Position numbers and translations under genes: made by a program
Shown here: in pieces, positions 19,103-28,461 of the stretch
How positions within the stretch are numbered: position 1 is the stretch's first letter
Layout: each line of letters opens with the position of its first letter
The notes under the pieces: model-generated
Told to the model about the DNA's origin: nothing
What the model saw: the letters and a program-made list of their open reading frames with translations, nothing else
The model's database searches: none
Source: Weeksellaceae bacterium
Lineage (GTDB): Bacteria; Bacteroidota; Bacteroidia; Flavobacteriales; Weeksellaceae
NCBI GenBank assembly: GCA_949788275.1
Contig: OX460916.1
Coordinates: 1,550,001 to 1,614,000, forward strand
Direction: 5' to 3'
DNA: 64,000 nucleotides

Positions 19103-19723
19103 ATGCTAGTTATAGGAATTGCAGGAGGAACTGGTTCAGGTAAAACAACGGTTGTGAATAACATCTTACGCGATTTAAACGCGGAAAGCGTCATCGTTAT
19201 TTCACAAGACAATTATTACAAGGATCATGAAGAGCTATCGTTTGAGGAACGCTCAAAAATTAATTTTGATCACCCAAGATCGATTGATTTCGATTTATTA
19301 AAAGAACATGTAGCCTTGTTAAAACAAGGGGTTTCTATTGAGCAACCCGTCTACTCGTTCATCACCCATAGCCGTAAAGAAGAAACCATTCTTACTCACC
19401 CACAAACCGTTATTATTGTGGAGGGGATCTTGGTTTTAACCGATGCGGAATTACGTGAATTATTTGACGTAAAAATCTTTGTACACGCCGATTCAGATGA
19501 GCGTTTAATTCGCCGTTTACGTCGTGACATTCAAGAAAGAGGGCGGGATTTGGACGAGGTTTTAACCCGTTACCAAAAAACGCTAAAACCAATGCATCAA
19601 CAGTTTATTGAACCTTCTAAGAATTATGCGGATATTATTATTCCGAACATGAAAAAGAAGAATTCGGTAGCCATTAATGTCCTTTCAACCGTTATTAAAG
19701 AAAAATTGAATTCGAGAGTGTAA
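19103..19723 (+). CDS. udk: Uridine kinase
   Basis: Phosphorylates uridine (and cytidine) to UMP/CMP in pyrimidine salvage. The P-loop is GIAGGTGSGKTT near the N-terminus; SQDNYYKD and the INFDHPRSIDFDLL substrate region follow, then IVEGILVLTD (Walker B) and RLIRRLRRDIQERGRD (lid). The start at 19103 (MLVIGIAGG) is preferred over 19058 because family members begin directly at this strand; this gives 206 residues. The stop overlaps the ATG of the next gene by one base, indicating coupled translation. Confidence 0.9.
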   Translation: MLVIGIAGGTGSGKTTVVNNILRDLNAESVIVISQDNYYKDHEELSFEERSKINFDHPRSIDFDLLKEHVALLKQGVSIEQPVYSFITHSRKEETILTHPQTVIIVEGILVLTDAELRELFDVKIFVHADSDERLIRRLRRDIQERGRDLDEVLTRYQKTLKPMHQQFIEPSKNYADIIIPNMKKKNSVAINVLSTVIKEKLNSRV

Positions 19724-20103
19724 TGAAAACAAGCGAGGAAAAACAAGCAACACCCAAAGTTAAAAATGGAAAAAAATTCACGCAAACACGCGTGTTTAAT
19801 TTCTTTTGGAACCGTTATTTTATTTTCGGATCTGCTTTTATTGTCTGGATGTTTTTCTTCGATCAAAACTCCTATTTTGTTCATCGCGAATTAGATAAAC
19901 AGATCAATAACTTAGAACGGGACGAAGCCTATTACAAAGAAAATTTGCAACAGGAAACCGAAAAGTTGAATCAATTAACCGAAAATCCTGCAGAAATAGA
20001 ACGCATAGCAAGAGAGAAGCATTTTCTTAAAAAAGAAAATGAGGATATTTTTATTGTGATTGAGGAAAAGATAGAAAAAGAAGAGCCTAAGAAAGATGAG
20101 TGA
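19723..20103 (+). CDS. FtsB/DivIC-type septum formation initiator protein
   Basis: A 126-residue bitopic membrane protein. A basic cytoplasmic N-terminus is followed by one membrane helix (RYFIFGSAFIVWMFFF, about residues 27-43), then a coiled coil (residues 50-90, NNLERDEAYYKENLQQETEKL) and the family-typical ENPAEIERIAREKHFLKKENED. Such proteins link early and late divisome components. It overlaps udk by 1 base and methylmalonyl-CoA mutase by 8 bases. The udk-divIC-mutA order is, in my recollection, common in Flavobacteriia. Confidence 0.85.
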   Translation: MKTSEEKQATPKVKNGKKFTQTRVFNFFWNRYFIFGSAFIVWMFFFDQNSYFVHRELDKQINNLERDEAYYKENLQQETEKLNQLTENPAEIERIAREKHFLKKENEDIFIVIEEKIEKEEPKKDE

Positions 20104-21373
20104 TTTATTTGAAAATTTCAATGCCATATCTGAAAAAGAATGGAAAAATAAAGTTCAAGTTGAATTAAAAGGTCAAGAATACAATCAGACCTTGGTTTGG
20201 GGTACCAGTGACCAAATCAATGTGAAACCCGTTTATACGAAAGATAGCATTGATTATTCAGCCATTCAGCCCCTGCCTCGTCAGGCGAATGATTGGAAAA
20301 TCATCTCAAAATACACGGGCAATCCACAACAAGATCATAGTTTTTTGTACGGTTATACCATTGATCAATCGCAATTGGACCAAGCGTCTTTTCCAGAGTA
20401 TTTGGATTTATTTGTGAAATTCGAATCCATTGAAGGATTAGCGCAACTGGATCAACTTCCTAATCTCACCTATTTAGACCTGGATATTTTAGGCTATTAC
20501 GCCCAAAATGGGTGGTGGATGAACGATACCAAAGAAGCATCCTTGGCTTTGGTCGAAAAGGCTTTAGCCTTAAACCATGTTCAGAAAGTCATCGCTGTAC
20601 AAGCCGATGTCTATCAGAATGCGGGTGCTACCCATGTTCAACAATTAGCCATAGCCCTAGCACATGGTGTTGAATACATCGAATTATTTGGACCAGCCAT
20701 TGCTGAACGCCTATACTTTAAATTTGCTGTAGGCCATAATTATTTCTTTGAAATTGCGAAACTAAGAGCCTTTCGTTTTTTATGGAAATTAATTTTAGAG
20801 GCTTACCAAACTGAAAGTGATGCTTTTATATACACAACCACCTCGTTAAGAAATAAGTCGACACTCGACAAATACAACAATGTTATTCGATCAACTATTG
20901 AAGCTTCTGCCGCCGTATTGGGTGGTAGCGATGCTGTTTCAGTTACCACATATGACGAATTAAACGCTGCAAGTGATTTCGGATTAGAACTAGCGGCTAA
21001 ACAACAACTTCTATTGCAAAGAGAAGCCAACTTAGGCCAGTTCAACGATCCAGTTGCAGGGGCTTACTATGTAGAGAGCTTGACTAATCAAATGGCTGAA
21101 CATGCCTTAGAATTGTTTAAGACTTTTCAAAACACCGGTGGCTTTATAGCTTGTTTAGAAAATGAGACCATTCAAGATTTTGTATACACCGCAGCCCGCA
21201 AAGAACAAAAAGATTTTGACGAAGGAATTCTTCAATTAATCGGTGTTAATAAATTTAAAAATCCTACGGATAAGGTAGAGCAAACACCCGTGAAAAGACA
21301 TATTCAACACGCACTTTTCTTACCCATTGCTCCTACCCGACTATCTGAAAAAGAAGAAAAACAAACGAATTGA
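20096..21373 (+). CDS. mutA: Methylmalonyl-CoA mutase small (beta) subunit
   Basis: A partner of the catalytic large subunit in the B12-dependent interconversion of succinyl-CoA and methylmalonyl-CoA. The 425 residues cover the TIM-barrel part, from FNAISEKEWKNKVQVELKG to NTGGFIACLENETI, including IYTTTSLRNKSTLDKYNN and SVTTYDELNAAS. The C-terminal B12-binding domain of the large subunit is absent, as expected for MutA. It starts inside the DivIC gene and ends overlapping the next start. The large-subunit gene, usually adjacent, is not in this window. Confidence 0.85.
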   Translation: MSDLFENFNAISEKEWKNKVQVELKGQEYNQTLVWGTSDQINVKPVYTKDSIDYSAIQPLPRQANDWKIISKYTGNPQQDHSFLYGYTIDQSQLDQASFPEYLDLFVKFESIEGLAQLDQLPNLTYLDLDILGYYAQNGWWMNDTKEASLALVEKALALNHVQKVIAVQADVYQNAGATHVQQLAIALAHGVEYIELFGPAIAERLYFKFAVGHNYFFEIAKLRAFRFLWKLILEAYQTESDAFIYTTTSLRNKSTLDKYNNVIRSTIEASAAVLGGSDAVSVTTYDELNAASDFGLELAAKQQLLLQREANLGQFNDPVAGAYYVESLTNQMAEHALELFKTFQNTGGFIACLENETIQDFVYTAARKEQKDFDEGILQLIGVNKFKNPTDKVEQTPVKRHIQHALFLPIAPTRLSEKEEKQTN

Positions 21374-22536
21374 ATCCCTCTATTTTAAAACCAGAAGTTC
21401 AACAATACCTTTTTGAAAACGAACAAGAAGACCTCCGTAAAATGGGATTGAAAAAGTCACCTTTTACGGCAATTGAACCCTCTGAAATAGCACAACAATT
21501 AAAAGGTCGGATGGTGGCCAAATTAAAATTCCCATCTCTTTACCAAACGCCTAACATCTATTATCCGCCTTCGGTTAACCTCGAACAAGCCAGTTCGGAA
21601 GCAACGGCCCACTATAAGGCATCGTTGATTTCTGGCAAGCGAATGATCGATCTTACCGCTGGTTTTGGTATAGATAGCTTTGCCTTTGCAAAGAACTTCC
21701 AAGAAGTCACACACATTGAACAAAACGAAAGTTTAAGTCGAATTGTAGCCCACAATGCCGAGCAACTCCACCTCAGAGTCGCTTGTTTTTCGGGAACCTT
21801 CTCGACGTATTTTGAGCAAAATCCGAACGAGCAGTTCGACTTGATTTATCTGGATCCGGCGCGCCGAGATCAAAAGGGACGCAAGTTTATGCTCGAGGAC
21901 TTAGAACCCAATATTCTGGAATGGATGGACCTTTTTTTCGAAAAGGCTCCACGTGTAATGATCAAATTATCTCCTTTATTGGATATCACTTCGGTGATTA
22001 TGCAACTTCCAACCCTTTCGGCTATACATCTGGTCGCGGTAAAGAATGAATTAAAGGACTTTTTGATCGTTGTAGAAAAAGAGTCGACCAATGCCTATCC
22101 AATAATTACGGCCTCGAATCTATTGACCGATCAATCGCCATTTGTTTTTCAATATGGTGCGGAAGAAGATGCGCGCGCATTGCACAGCGGTTACGACACT
22201 TATTTGTACGACCCCAATGTGGCCATACTTAAAACGGGGGCTTTTAAATTACTCGCTGAACGCTATGGCTTAAAAAAACTACATCCCAACACCCATTTAT
22301 ACACCTCAAAGGAACGAATAACCACTTTCCCAGGTAGGGTTTATGAAGTTTTAGAAGAGATTACCCATCCCAAAAAGCAGATTCTAAAATCGAAAACCAA
22401 TGTCTTGGTGAAGAATTTTCCTCAGGCGATCGACATTCTAAAAAAGAAATATCAACTAAAAGACGGTGGACCCCAAACCCTTATCTTTACACAAAGCATC
22501 GAGGGAATGCATATCCTAAAAACCCAAAAATTATAA
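21370..22536 (+). CDS. THUMP-like class I SAM-dependent methyltransferase
   Basis: A 388-residue protein. A Rossmann methyltransferase core begins at about residue 92 with MIDLTAGFGIDSFAFAK (SAM motif I), and has HIEQNESLSRIVAHNA (motif II) and DLIYLDPARRD (motif IV, DPAR). A C-terminal THUMP-like module follows (VLVKNFPQAIDILKKKYQL). The start is TTG at 21370, overlapping the mutA stop as TTGA. I accept it because the encoded MNPSILKPEVQQYLFENE matches the family N-terminus, while the first ATG (21442) would remove it. The substrate is unknown, probably RNA. Confidence 0.8.
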   Translation: MNPSILKPEVQQYLFENEQEDLRKMGLKKSPFTAIEPSEIAQQLKGRMVAKLKFPSLYQTPNIYYPPSVNLEQASSEATAHYKASLISGKRMIDLTAGFGIDSFAFAKNFQEVTHIEQNESLSRIVAHNAEQLHLRVACFSGTFSTYFEQNPNEQFDLIYLDPARRDQKGRKFMLEDLEPNILEWMDLFFEKAPRVMIKLSPLLDITSVIMQLPTLSAIHLVAVKNELKDFLIVVEKESTNAYPIITASNLLTDQSPFVFQYGAEEDARALHSGYDTYLYDPNVAILKTGAFKLLAERYGLKKLHPNTHLYTSKERITTFPGRVYEVLEEITHPKKQILKSKTNVLVKNFPQAIDILKKKYQLKDGGPQTLIFTQSIEGMHILKTQKL

Positions 22537-22585
22537 TTGCAAGTCCGGTTAAGATGTCTTAATTTTAAGCATCAATCGTGAATGA

Positions 22586-24766
22586 ATGCCAGTTATCCAA
22601 GACTTTAAGAAAAACGCCGAAAATTTTATTTATGGTGAAGCGTTAGCGGATGGAATTAAAACCTCACTAACCATTATTATACCACCCCTAGTAGCCGGGT
22701 TGTTTGGTCACCTCTTCATTGGAGTAACCATGAGTTTAGGGGCCATTCTTTCACATATGACCGACACCCCCGGTCCGTTTAAAGAACGTCGGAATTTCTT
22801 TTGGATTTCTGCCCTTCTTATATTCATGGTCAGTTTCTTAACCAAAACGGTTAATCATTTCCCCTATTTATTAGGGGCATCACTCGTCTTATTGGTCTTT
22901 TGTTCCAATATGTTAACGGTCTATGGGCAACGAGCAAGTGCCTTGGGCATGGTGGTCATGATGTCCATGGTGATGAATATGAATACCTTAAGAGATAGCT
23001 TTTCTCCGCTGATTAGTGCTGTTATTATCACTTCAGGTGCCGTTTGGTACACCCTATTCAGTCTAGCCATTTCCAAATTTAGACCCTACCGTTTAGCCCA
23101 ACAAAACTTGGCCGAATGCATGCTGCATGTATCGGAATACATCCGTATAAAAACCTCTTTGTTTGAAATGGATACGGAGGAAGAAGAAACCATTACCAAA
23201 TTGCTTAACGAGCAAGTTTTGGTCAATGAAAAACAAATTATGGTGAGGGAATTGGTTTTCACCAACAAAAAATTGGTTAAAGATACCACCAAAATTGGGC
23301 GATCAATCGTCTTTATATTTTCAGATTTAGTCGATATTTTCGAAAATGTCACGGCCAATCATTACGACTACGAGAAAGTACGGGAAGAATATGGTTCTAC
23401 CAAAGCCATCCGACAAGTTATTCGATTAATGAATAAAATTGCCCATGAACTAAGTGTTATCGCCTACCATATCAACGCCAATAAGCGTCCTAAACACCGT
23501 TCATTTGATTATGACAAGGAATTGGAGAAGCTCAATTTGGCCATCAAAGAATTGTACGATGAAGGTCAAAAGCCCCTTGTCTTGTCTAAAATTTACGTGA
23601 CCCTGAAACAAATATTGTACAAGCTATCGTTTATACACCGCTTTTTATACGACGAGGGCTTCGATAAAATTCATAATCCCCTAGAACACGGCGATCGTTT
23701 TATTCAGAAAACCGATTATTCTTTAAAGAAAATCAAAGATCATCTGAATTTAAAATCACCTATTTTTAGACATGCCCTTCGTTCGGCTATCGTTATTTTT
23801 GTGGCTTATGGCATTTCGTTTATCCTACCAATGAGCTATCACAGTTATTGGATGCTGATGACGGTCTTGGTAATCTTGAAACCGGGTTTTAGCGTAACTA
23901 AAAAGCGAAACTTTCAGCGGGTAAAAGGAACCCTATTTGGTGGTTTAATCGGTCTAGCGATTCTTTTGTTGTTTAAAAGTGAGAGTATCCGTTTTGGATT
24001 TATGTTGTTTTTTATGCTGATGGCTTATACCTTTTTGCGCCATAAATATGCCATCGGAACCCTTTATTTAACAGCCTATATCATGCTTTCATTTAGTTTT
24101 ATCTCCCAATTTGATTCCGTTGAGGTTATTCAAGAACGTTTTATAGACACCCTGATTGGGGGCTTTATCGCTTTTATCTCGTCCTATATCATTTTACCAA
24201 CTTGGGAGAAAGAGAATATGAATGATTATTTACAGAAAACACTCATTGCCGATTACGAATTCTTGTACGTCATCTTCAAAAAACTGGCCGACAATGATGT
24301 AACCACGACACAGTATAAGCTAGCGCGAAAAGATGTTTACATTGAAATGGCCAATGTAACATCGGTTTTTCAGCGCTTAATTTCAGAACCGAAAGACAAG
24401 CAGCAGTTCGCCAATGAACTCAACCGATTTACCATTTTCAACCACTCATTTGTATCGTATTCATCGGGATTGGTCAAAATTATGAAGAAAAACAACTCGG
24501 TTATTTTAACCTCGGAGCACATTCGTTTAATGAAAAAAAGTTTACAACTTTTAGCCCAGACGATTCGTCTCTATGGTGATTTCGAGACCAAAAACACCCT
24601 AAAGACCATTGAGTTCCAAGAAAAGGCCGTTATTCTCTCTGAAATGAAAACCGAAAATCTGCAAGATGATTCAGAGTTAATCCTTGAAATGATTGAATAT
24701 ATCCATGAAATCATATACGATTTTATGAAGATATCCCATGTTTTCACAGACCGAAAGAAGGAATAA
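22586..24766 (+). CDS. FUSC/YccS family membrane protein
   Basis: A 726-residue inner-membrane protein with two blocks of hydrophobic helices (about residues 25-165 and 390-530), each followed by a long cytoplasmic helical domain. This is the architecture of the YccS/FUSC family related to aromatic-acid exporters and ArAE transporters. The second block contains FRHALRSAIVIFVAYGISF and SYHSYWMLMTVLVILKPGF, the typical FUSC signature. Substrate unknown. It stands 49 bp after the methyltransferase and may share its transcript. Confidence 0.85.
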   Translation: MPVIQDFKKNAENFIYGEALADGIKTSLTIIIPPLVAGLFGHLFIGVTMSLGAILSHMTDTPGPFKERRNFFWISALLIFMVSFLTKTVNHFPYLLGASLVLLVFCSNMLTVYGQRASALGMVVMMSMVMNMNTLRDSFSPLISAVIITSGAVWYTLFSLAISKFRPYRLAQQNLAECMLHVSEYIRIKTSLFEMDTEEEETITKLLNEQVLVNEKQIMVRELVFTNKKLVKDTTKIGRSIVFIFSDLVDIFENVTANHYDYEKVREEYGSTKAIRQVIRLMNKIAHELSVIAYHINANKRPKHRSFDYDKELEKLNLAIKELYDEGQKPLVLSKIYVTLKQILYKLSFIHRFLYDEGFDKIHNPLEHGDRFIQKTDYSLKKIKDHLNLKSPIFRHALRSAIVIFVAYGISFILPMSYHSYWMLMTVLVILKPGFSVTKKRNFQRVKGTLFGGLIGLAILLLFKSESIRFGFMLFFMLMAYTFLRHKYAIGTLYLTAYIMLSFSFISQFDSVEVIQERFIDTLIGGFIAFISSYIILPTWEKENMNDYLQKTLIADYEFLYVIFKKLADNDVTTTQYKLARKDVYIEMANVTSVFQRLISEPKDKQQFANELNRFTIFNHSFVSYSSGLVKIMKKNNSVILTSEHIRLMKKSLQLLAQTIRLYGDFETKNTLKTIEFQEKAVILSEMKTENLQDDSELILEMIEYIHEIIYDFMKISHVFTDRKKE

Positions 24767-24856
24767 CAACATAATATTGTCGGAATAATGATAATCTTTA
24801 TCATTTATGGAGATTGGAACGGAATTTTCCGTAATTTTATAAGAAACACAACCGCC

Positions 24857-25537
24857 ATGCTAAACATTATCAAATACCCAATATACTTATTTATACTTTT
24901 TGCATTTGTAAATTGTAAACAAACAGAAGATAAAGAGTTAATTGCTAGCAATCAATTTGCTTCAAAAAAAGCGACTTACGACAATGCATTAGAAGTCCCT
25001 GTAGGTAAAGTAGCTGTTTTATTTTATATAGACTCGTTAGGCGTCTTCAATCAGGCCGATTTTATAGAACCTGTCGATAGTTTACGCGCCGAAATGAGCG
25101 CGGTTTCCAAAAAACTAGCTTTAAAAGAGCTCATCGTTGAGACAACCGAACGCATTCTTAAAAAGAATAATTATAATTTTGAACTTTTAACCACTGTTTC
25201 TCCTGATGAGTTCATCGATAAAGTGGCCTTTCAAGAGAACAAATCATACGACGGACTAAAATCGCTAAAGCTAGCTGATCGTTTCGAAGATATTATTTTG
25301 GTACAAGTTCGAAGTGGGTTAACCTATGACCAAAATGAAGACAATAAATTAGCAGGTAAAACCAATATTTACTTCGACATTATCGATGCCAAGACCAATT
25401 TCGTAAAATACTCGGAATTAATTACAGGTTCAAAATACCTAAACCGTAAAGACTATAAAACCAAAAGTGATTTCATTGAAAATTCATTGAAAGAATCCCT
25501 TGTAGAGACCATTAATATTTTAGACACTAAATATTAA
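24857..25537 (+). CDS. Putative lipoprotein of unknown function
   Basis: The start at 24857 (MLNIIKYPIYLFILFAFVNC) gives a lipoprotein signal with Cys at about residue 20 (FAFVNCKQ); an upstream ATG at 24788 only adds an untypical leader. The mature part of about 205 residues is soluble and mixed alpha/beta, with stretches such as KVAVLFYIDSLGVFNQADF and IYFDIIDAKTNFVKYSELI. I recognise no domain. The protein is probably anchored to the inner or outer membrane facing the periplasm. It lies between the FUSC gene and a small membrane protein on the same strand. Confidence 0.65.
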   Translation: MLNIIKYPIYLFILFAFVNCKQTEDKELIASNQFASKKATYDNALEVPVGKVAVLFYIDSLGVFNQADFIEPVDSLRAEMSAVSKKLALKELIVETTERILKKNNYNFELLTTVSPDEFIDKVAFQENKSYDGLKSLKLADRFEDIILVQVRSGLTYDQNEDNKLAGKTNIYFDIIDAKTNFVKYSELITGSKYLNRKDYKTKSDFIENSLKESLVETINILDTKY

Positions 25538-25560
25538 AAAACAGCGCCCATCCGTCCAGC

Positions 25561-25866
25561 ATGAATTATCCGCTTAAAATATTTTTAGCATTGGCCTTGT
25601 TTGGTTGTCTTTTAGACATGCCTTACACGTACTTTATATTGGTGCGTTTTGCCACATTCGCTATCTGCGGCTACTTGGCCTATGTGGCTTATAAAGACCA
25701 AAGAATGTCTGCAGTATGGATTTACCTCGGCATTGCCCTCCTCTTTCAGCCCTTCTTAAAAATAAGTCTTCACCGAATCACTTGGAATATACTCGATGTC
25801 CTTTTAGCAATATACCTCGTAATTAATGTGTTATGGAATCCGTTGCGCCCCCATAAAAAAGAATAA
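25561..25866 (+). CDS. Small membrane protein (DUF6804-like)
   Basis: A 101-residue protein with three to four hydrophobic segments (KIFLALALFGCLLDMPYTYF, ATFAICGYLAYVAY, VWIYLGIALLFQPFLKISL, ILDVLLAIYLVINVLW) and a basic tail. It looks like DUF6804, judged by memory of the pattern; function unknown. It lies 23 bp behind the lipoprotein gene, and its 3' end precedes the ABC-F promoter. Confidence 0.65.
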   Translation: MNYPLKIFLALALFGCLLDMPYTYFILVRFATFAICGYLAYVAYKDQRMSAVWIYLGIALLFQPFLKISLHRITWNILDVLLAIYLVINVLWNPLRPHKKE

Positions 25867-25921
25867 CACTTTTTTTAAGTCGCAAAAGACGTATTCCTCG
25901 GTAAGTTCCCTTTCTGTAGCT

Positions 25922-25929
25922 TATCTTTG
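25922..25929 (+). promoter_or_regulatory. -7 promoter box of the ABC-F gene, 4 nt from its ATG
   Basis: A perfect TATCTTTG ends 4 nt before the ATG at 25934, so the transcript would start at or within a few bases of the start codon. Confidence 0.6.
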
Positions 25930-25933
25930 TCGC

Positions 25934-27829
25934 ATGAATTATTTATCTGTAGAAAATTTAACCAAATCATACGGTATTCGAACCTTATTCGAAGATGTAA
26001 GTTTTCATGTGAATGAAGGCGATCAAATCGCGTTTGTCGCAAAGAATGGTAGTGGAAAATCGACCTTATTAAAAATTTTAGCTGGTACTGAAACAGCCGA
26101 TTCTGGGGAAGTAAAAATTGCTAAAGGTGTCAAAATCTTAATGTTTGAACAATCGGATGATTTTGACAATGAATTAAAAGCAGAAGAATACATCTTTAAC
26201 CATTCCAACGAAGTCTTAGACCTGGTTCATCAGTACGATTTATTAATCGAAAATGACCCTAGTAATCCATTGTTAATGGATGTGATGGAAAAAATGGATC
26301 TAATGGATGCTTGGCGAGTTGAGCCTATCATCAAAGAAATTCTAACCAAATTAAAAATCGACTTTCTCGACCAAAAAATTGGTAAACTATCGGGCGGTCA
26401 ACGCAAGCGCATCTCGTTAGCCAAATTCTTAATCGACCTTAGTTTCGAGCAAGGCTATGTGTTACTGATTCTCGATGAGCCTACCAACCACCTCGACATA
26501 GAAATGGTCGAATGGTTAGAATACTTCTTAAACAAAGAAAACAAAACCATGATTCTGGTTACCCACGATCGCTACTTTTTAGATGCGATTTGTACCAAGA
26601 TTCTCGAAATGGAAGATAAAATGTTGTACACCCATAGCGGAAACTATGAAACCTATATCTACAACAAATCGGCCCGTATCGAAAACCAAAATGCAGTTAT
26701 CGATAAAGCTAAGAATCTATACCGAAAAGAATTGGAATGGATGCGTCGTCAACCCAAAGCCCGTACCACCAAATCAAAAAGCCGTATCGACTCGTTTTAC
26801 GATACCGAAGATGTTGCCAAGCGTCGCATCGTCGATCAAAAAGTAAAATTAGAAATGCAAATGACGCGCCTTGGTCAAAAGGTGATTGAAATGGAACACG
26901 TTTCAAAACGTTTTGGTGAAAAACTAATCCTCGACGACTTTTCGTACATCTTTGCCCGCGGAGCCAAAATTGGTCTTGTTGGTAAAAATGGGGTTGGTAA
27001 AACGACCTTCCTGAAAATGCTCGAAGGGATAGAACCTGCCGATCATGGAATTATAGACCGTGGAGAAACCTTAAACATCGGCCATTTTAAACAAGATGGA
27101 ATTAAGTTTAAAGAAGACCAACGCGTTATTGATTATGTAAAAGACATCGCCGATTATTTTCCACTATCAAACGGAAAACAAATGATGGCGGGTCAGTTCT
27201 TAGAATTATTTCTTTTCAGCCCAGAGCAACAACACACATTTATTCAACGCTTAAGTGGTGGTGAAAAAAAACGCTTACAACTGCTATCGGTACTCTATGA
27301 AAACCCCAACTTTTTAATTCTCGACGAGCCGACGAACGATTTAGATTTACCAACATTAACCGTTTTAGAAAACTTCTTAAGCGAATACCAAGGTTGTCTA
27401 TTAGTCGTAAGTCACGACCGTTATTTTATGGACAAGGTGGTTGATGAATTAATGATCTTCGAAGGCGAAGGTCAAATTAGTCGATTCATGGGGAATTACA
27501 CCGAATTCTATATCGACAGTAAAAACCAAGACGGAAAACCAGCCGAAAAAATCGAAAAGGTAGAAGAAGCGGTTGTCGAAAAACCGGTTGAAAAACCCGT
27601 TCTAAAGACGTCAAAACCGCGAAAGCTATCCTATAACGAACAACGGGAGTTAAGTCAGTTAAATATCGATATCCCAGCGTTAGAAGCCCAGAAAGAAGCA
27701 CTAACCGAACAACTTTCAAAACCCGATCTTGGCTATGACGAAATGGCAAAAATTGGAGCAGACATTGAGACCATTGTTTCGGCATTAGAAGAAAAAGAAT
27801 TGCGATGGTTAGAACTATCGGAAGAATAA
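25934..27829 (+). CDS. ABC-F family ATPase (Uup/EttA-like)
   Basis: A soluble tandem ATPase that acts on ribosomes (translation factor or antibiotic protection), not a transporter: there are no membrane segments. The first ABC domain has Walker A AKNGSGKSTL, signature LSGGQRKR and Walker B LLILDEPTNHLD. The linker follows (about residues 250-315). The second domain has GKNGVGKTTF, LSGGEKKR and FLILDEPTNDLD. The C-terminus (about 530-631) is a charged Uup-like coiled coil. The start at 25934 (MNYLSVENLTKSYG) is preferred over 25826 because of the promoter box just upstream and the family N-terminus. Confidence 0.9.
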   Translation: MNYLSVENLTKSYGIRTLFEDVSFHVNEGDQIAFVAKNGSGKSTLLKILAGTETADSGEVKIAKGVKILMFEQSDDFDNELKAEEYIFNHSNEVLDLVHQYDLLIENDPSNPLLMDVMEKMDLMDAWRVEPIIKEILTKLKIDFLDQKIGKLSGGQRKRISLAKFLIDLSFEQGYVLLILDEPTNHLDIEMVEWLEYFLNKENKTMILVTHDRYFLDAICTKILEMEDKMLYTHSGNYETYIYNKSARIENQNAVIDKAKNLYRKELEWMRRQPKARTTKSKSRIDSFYDTEDVAKRRIVDQKVKLEMQMTRLGQKVIEMEHVSKRFGEKLILDDFSYIFARGAKIGLVGKNGVGKTTFLKMLEGIEPADHGIIDRGETLNIGHFKQDGIKFKEDQRVIDYVKDIADYFPLSNGKQMMAGQFLELFLFSPEQQHTFIQRLSGGEKKRLQLLSVLYENPNFLILDEPTNDLDLPTLTVLENFLSEYQGCLLVVSHDRYFMDKVVDELMIFEGEGQISRFMGNYTEFYIDSKNQDGKPAEKIEKVEEAVVEKPVEKPVLKTSKPRKLSYNEQRELSQLNIDIPALEAQKEALTEQLSKPDLGYDEMAKIGADIETIVSALEEKELRWLELSEE

Positions 27830-27838
27830 CATACCACA

Positions 27839-27865
27839 GGGTGAAATTAATTTCACCCTTTTTTT
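27839..27865 (+). terminator. Terminator of the ABC-F gene
   Basis: A perfect palindromic stem gggtgaaatt/aatttcaccc followed by seven T residues, 10 bp after the stop. Confidence 0.85.
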
Positions 27866-27873
27866 ATGCATTT

Positions 27874-27983
27874 GGGCGCCACCTTACAGGTCGGGCTTTA
27901 CGCTCTATCTTTGCCAAAGAACTATTCGGTTTCCATGAAAATAGGGGGTTTTGGCAAAGGATGCCGCTGCAATCCCTGGCGCG
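27874..27983 (-). repeat. Dispersed structured repeat, copy 2 (minus orientation)
   Basis: Read on the minus strand it has the same ends as the other copies (cgccagggattgcagc to aagcccgacctgtaaggtggcgccc). The inner hairpin is different: ctttgccaaa at 27909-27918 pairs perfectly with tttggcaaag at 27950-27959. Confidence 0.8.
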
Positions 27984-28393
27984 ACGTTGCTGGTTTAATC
28001 AATTTAAGACTCGGTTTATGGAAGAAGAGCGACTAATGCCGCTTCTAATGAGCACTAAATAAAAAGTGATTCGCTTAATGTTTAAATTATTCAAGAACCT
28101 ATTTAGTTTTCATATATTTGTATTACAGGCCTATAGGATGAGCTCTAAGCCTATAAATTCTCTTTTATGGAATTTAGAAGTTTCGTTTAGAAAACAACAC
28201 GTTTTCACAAACAGCAATGGCTTCTCTATTGGGAATTCTTACGAATGATATGGAATATCATATCCAGATTTAGCTCCTATTTTTCACATGATCATTGGGG
28301 TTTTTGATAAGAAAAGAGGAGGTAAAATTTGACAACAGAACTGAGATCTTTCTATATTCGAGTGAAGAGATTAAAAAGAATATCGTTTTAGTG
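27984..28393. other. Gap with a possible small ORF and gene debris
   Basis: A TATATTTG box at 28113-28120 stands 18 bp before a 36-codon frame at 28138-28248 (MSSKPINSLLWNLEV...). No family is recognisable. Downstream, short frames such as KKEEVKFDNRTEIF broken by stops suggest a decayed gene. I do not call any of this a confident gene. Confidence 0.3.
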
Positions 28394-28428
28394 ATTCTTA
28401 TTCTTATTCTTATTCTTATTCTTATTCC
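28394..28428 (+). repeat. Hexanucleotide tandem repeat ATTCTT, about six copies
   Basis: Five perfect attctt units and a partial sixth, ending about 34 bp upstream of the antitoxin start. A change in copy number would alter promoter spacing of the toxin-antitoxin pair. Confidence 0.75.
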
Positions 28429-28461
28429 TAAAAATAAAAATTCAATCTATTCTATAAACAC

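Noticed and set aside
24788-24856. Longer N-terminus for the lipoprotein gene at 24857
   Set aside because: The extra 23 residues have no signal features, and the internal ATG gives a proper lipoprotein signal.
27805-28062. An 85-codon plus-strand frame after the ABC-F gene
   Set aside because: It lies over the terminator and repeat copy 2; GC-rich repeat sequence stays open by chance.
28394-28428. Short tandem repeat considered as a CRISPR-like array
   Set aside because: Units are 6 bp without spacers; it is a microsatellite. No CRISPR array or cas gene is present in the window.
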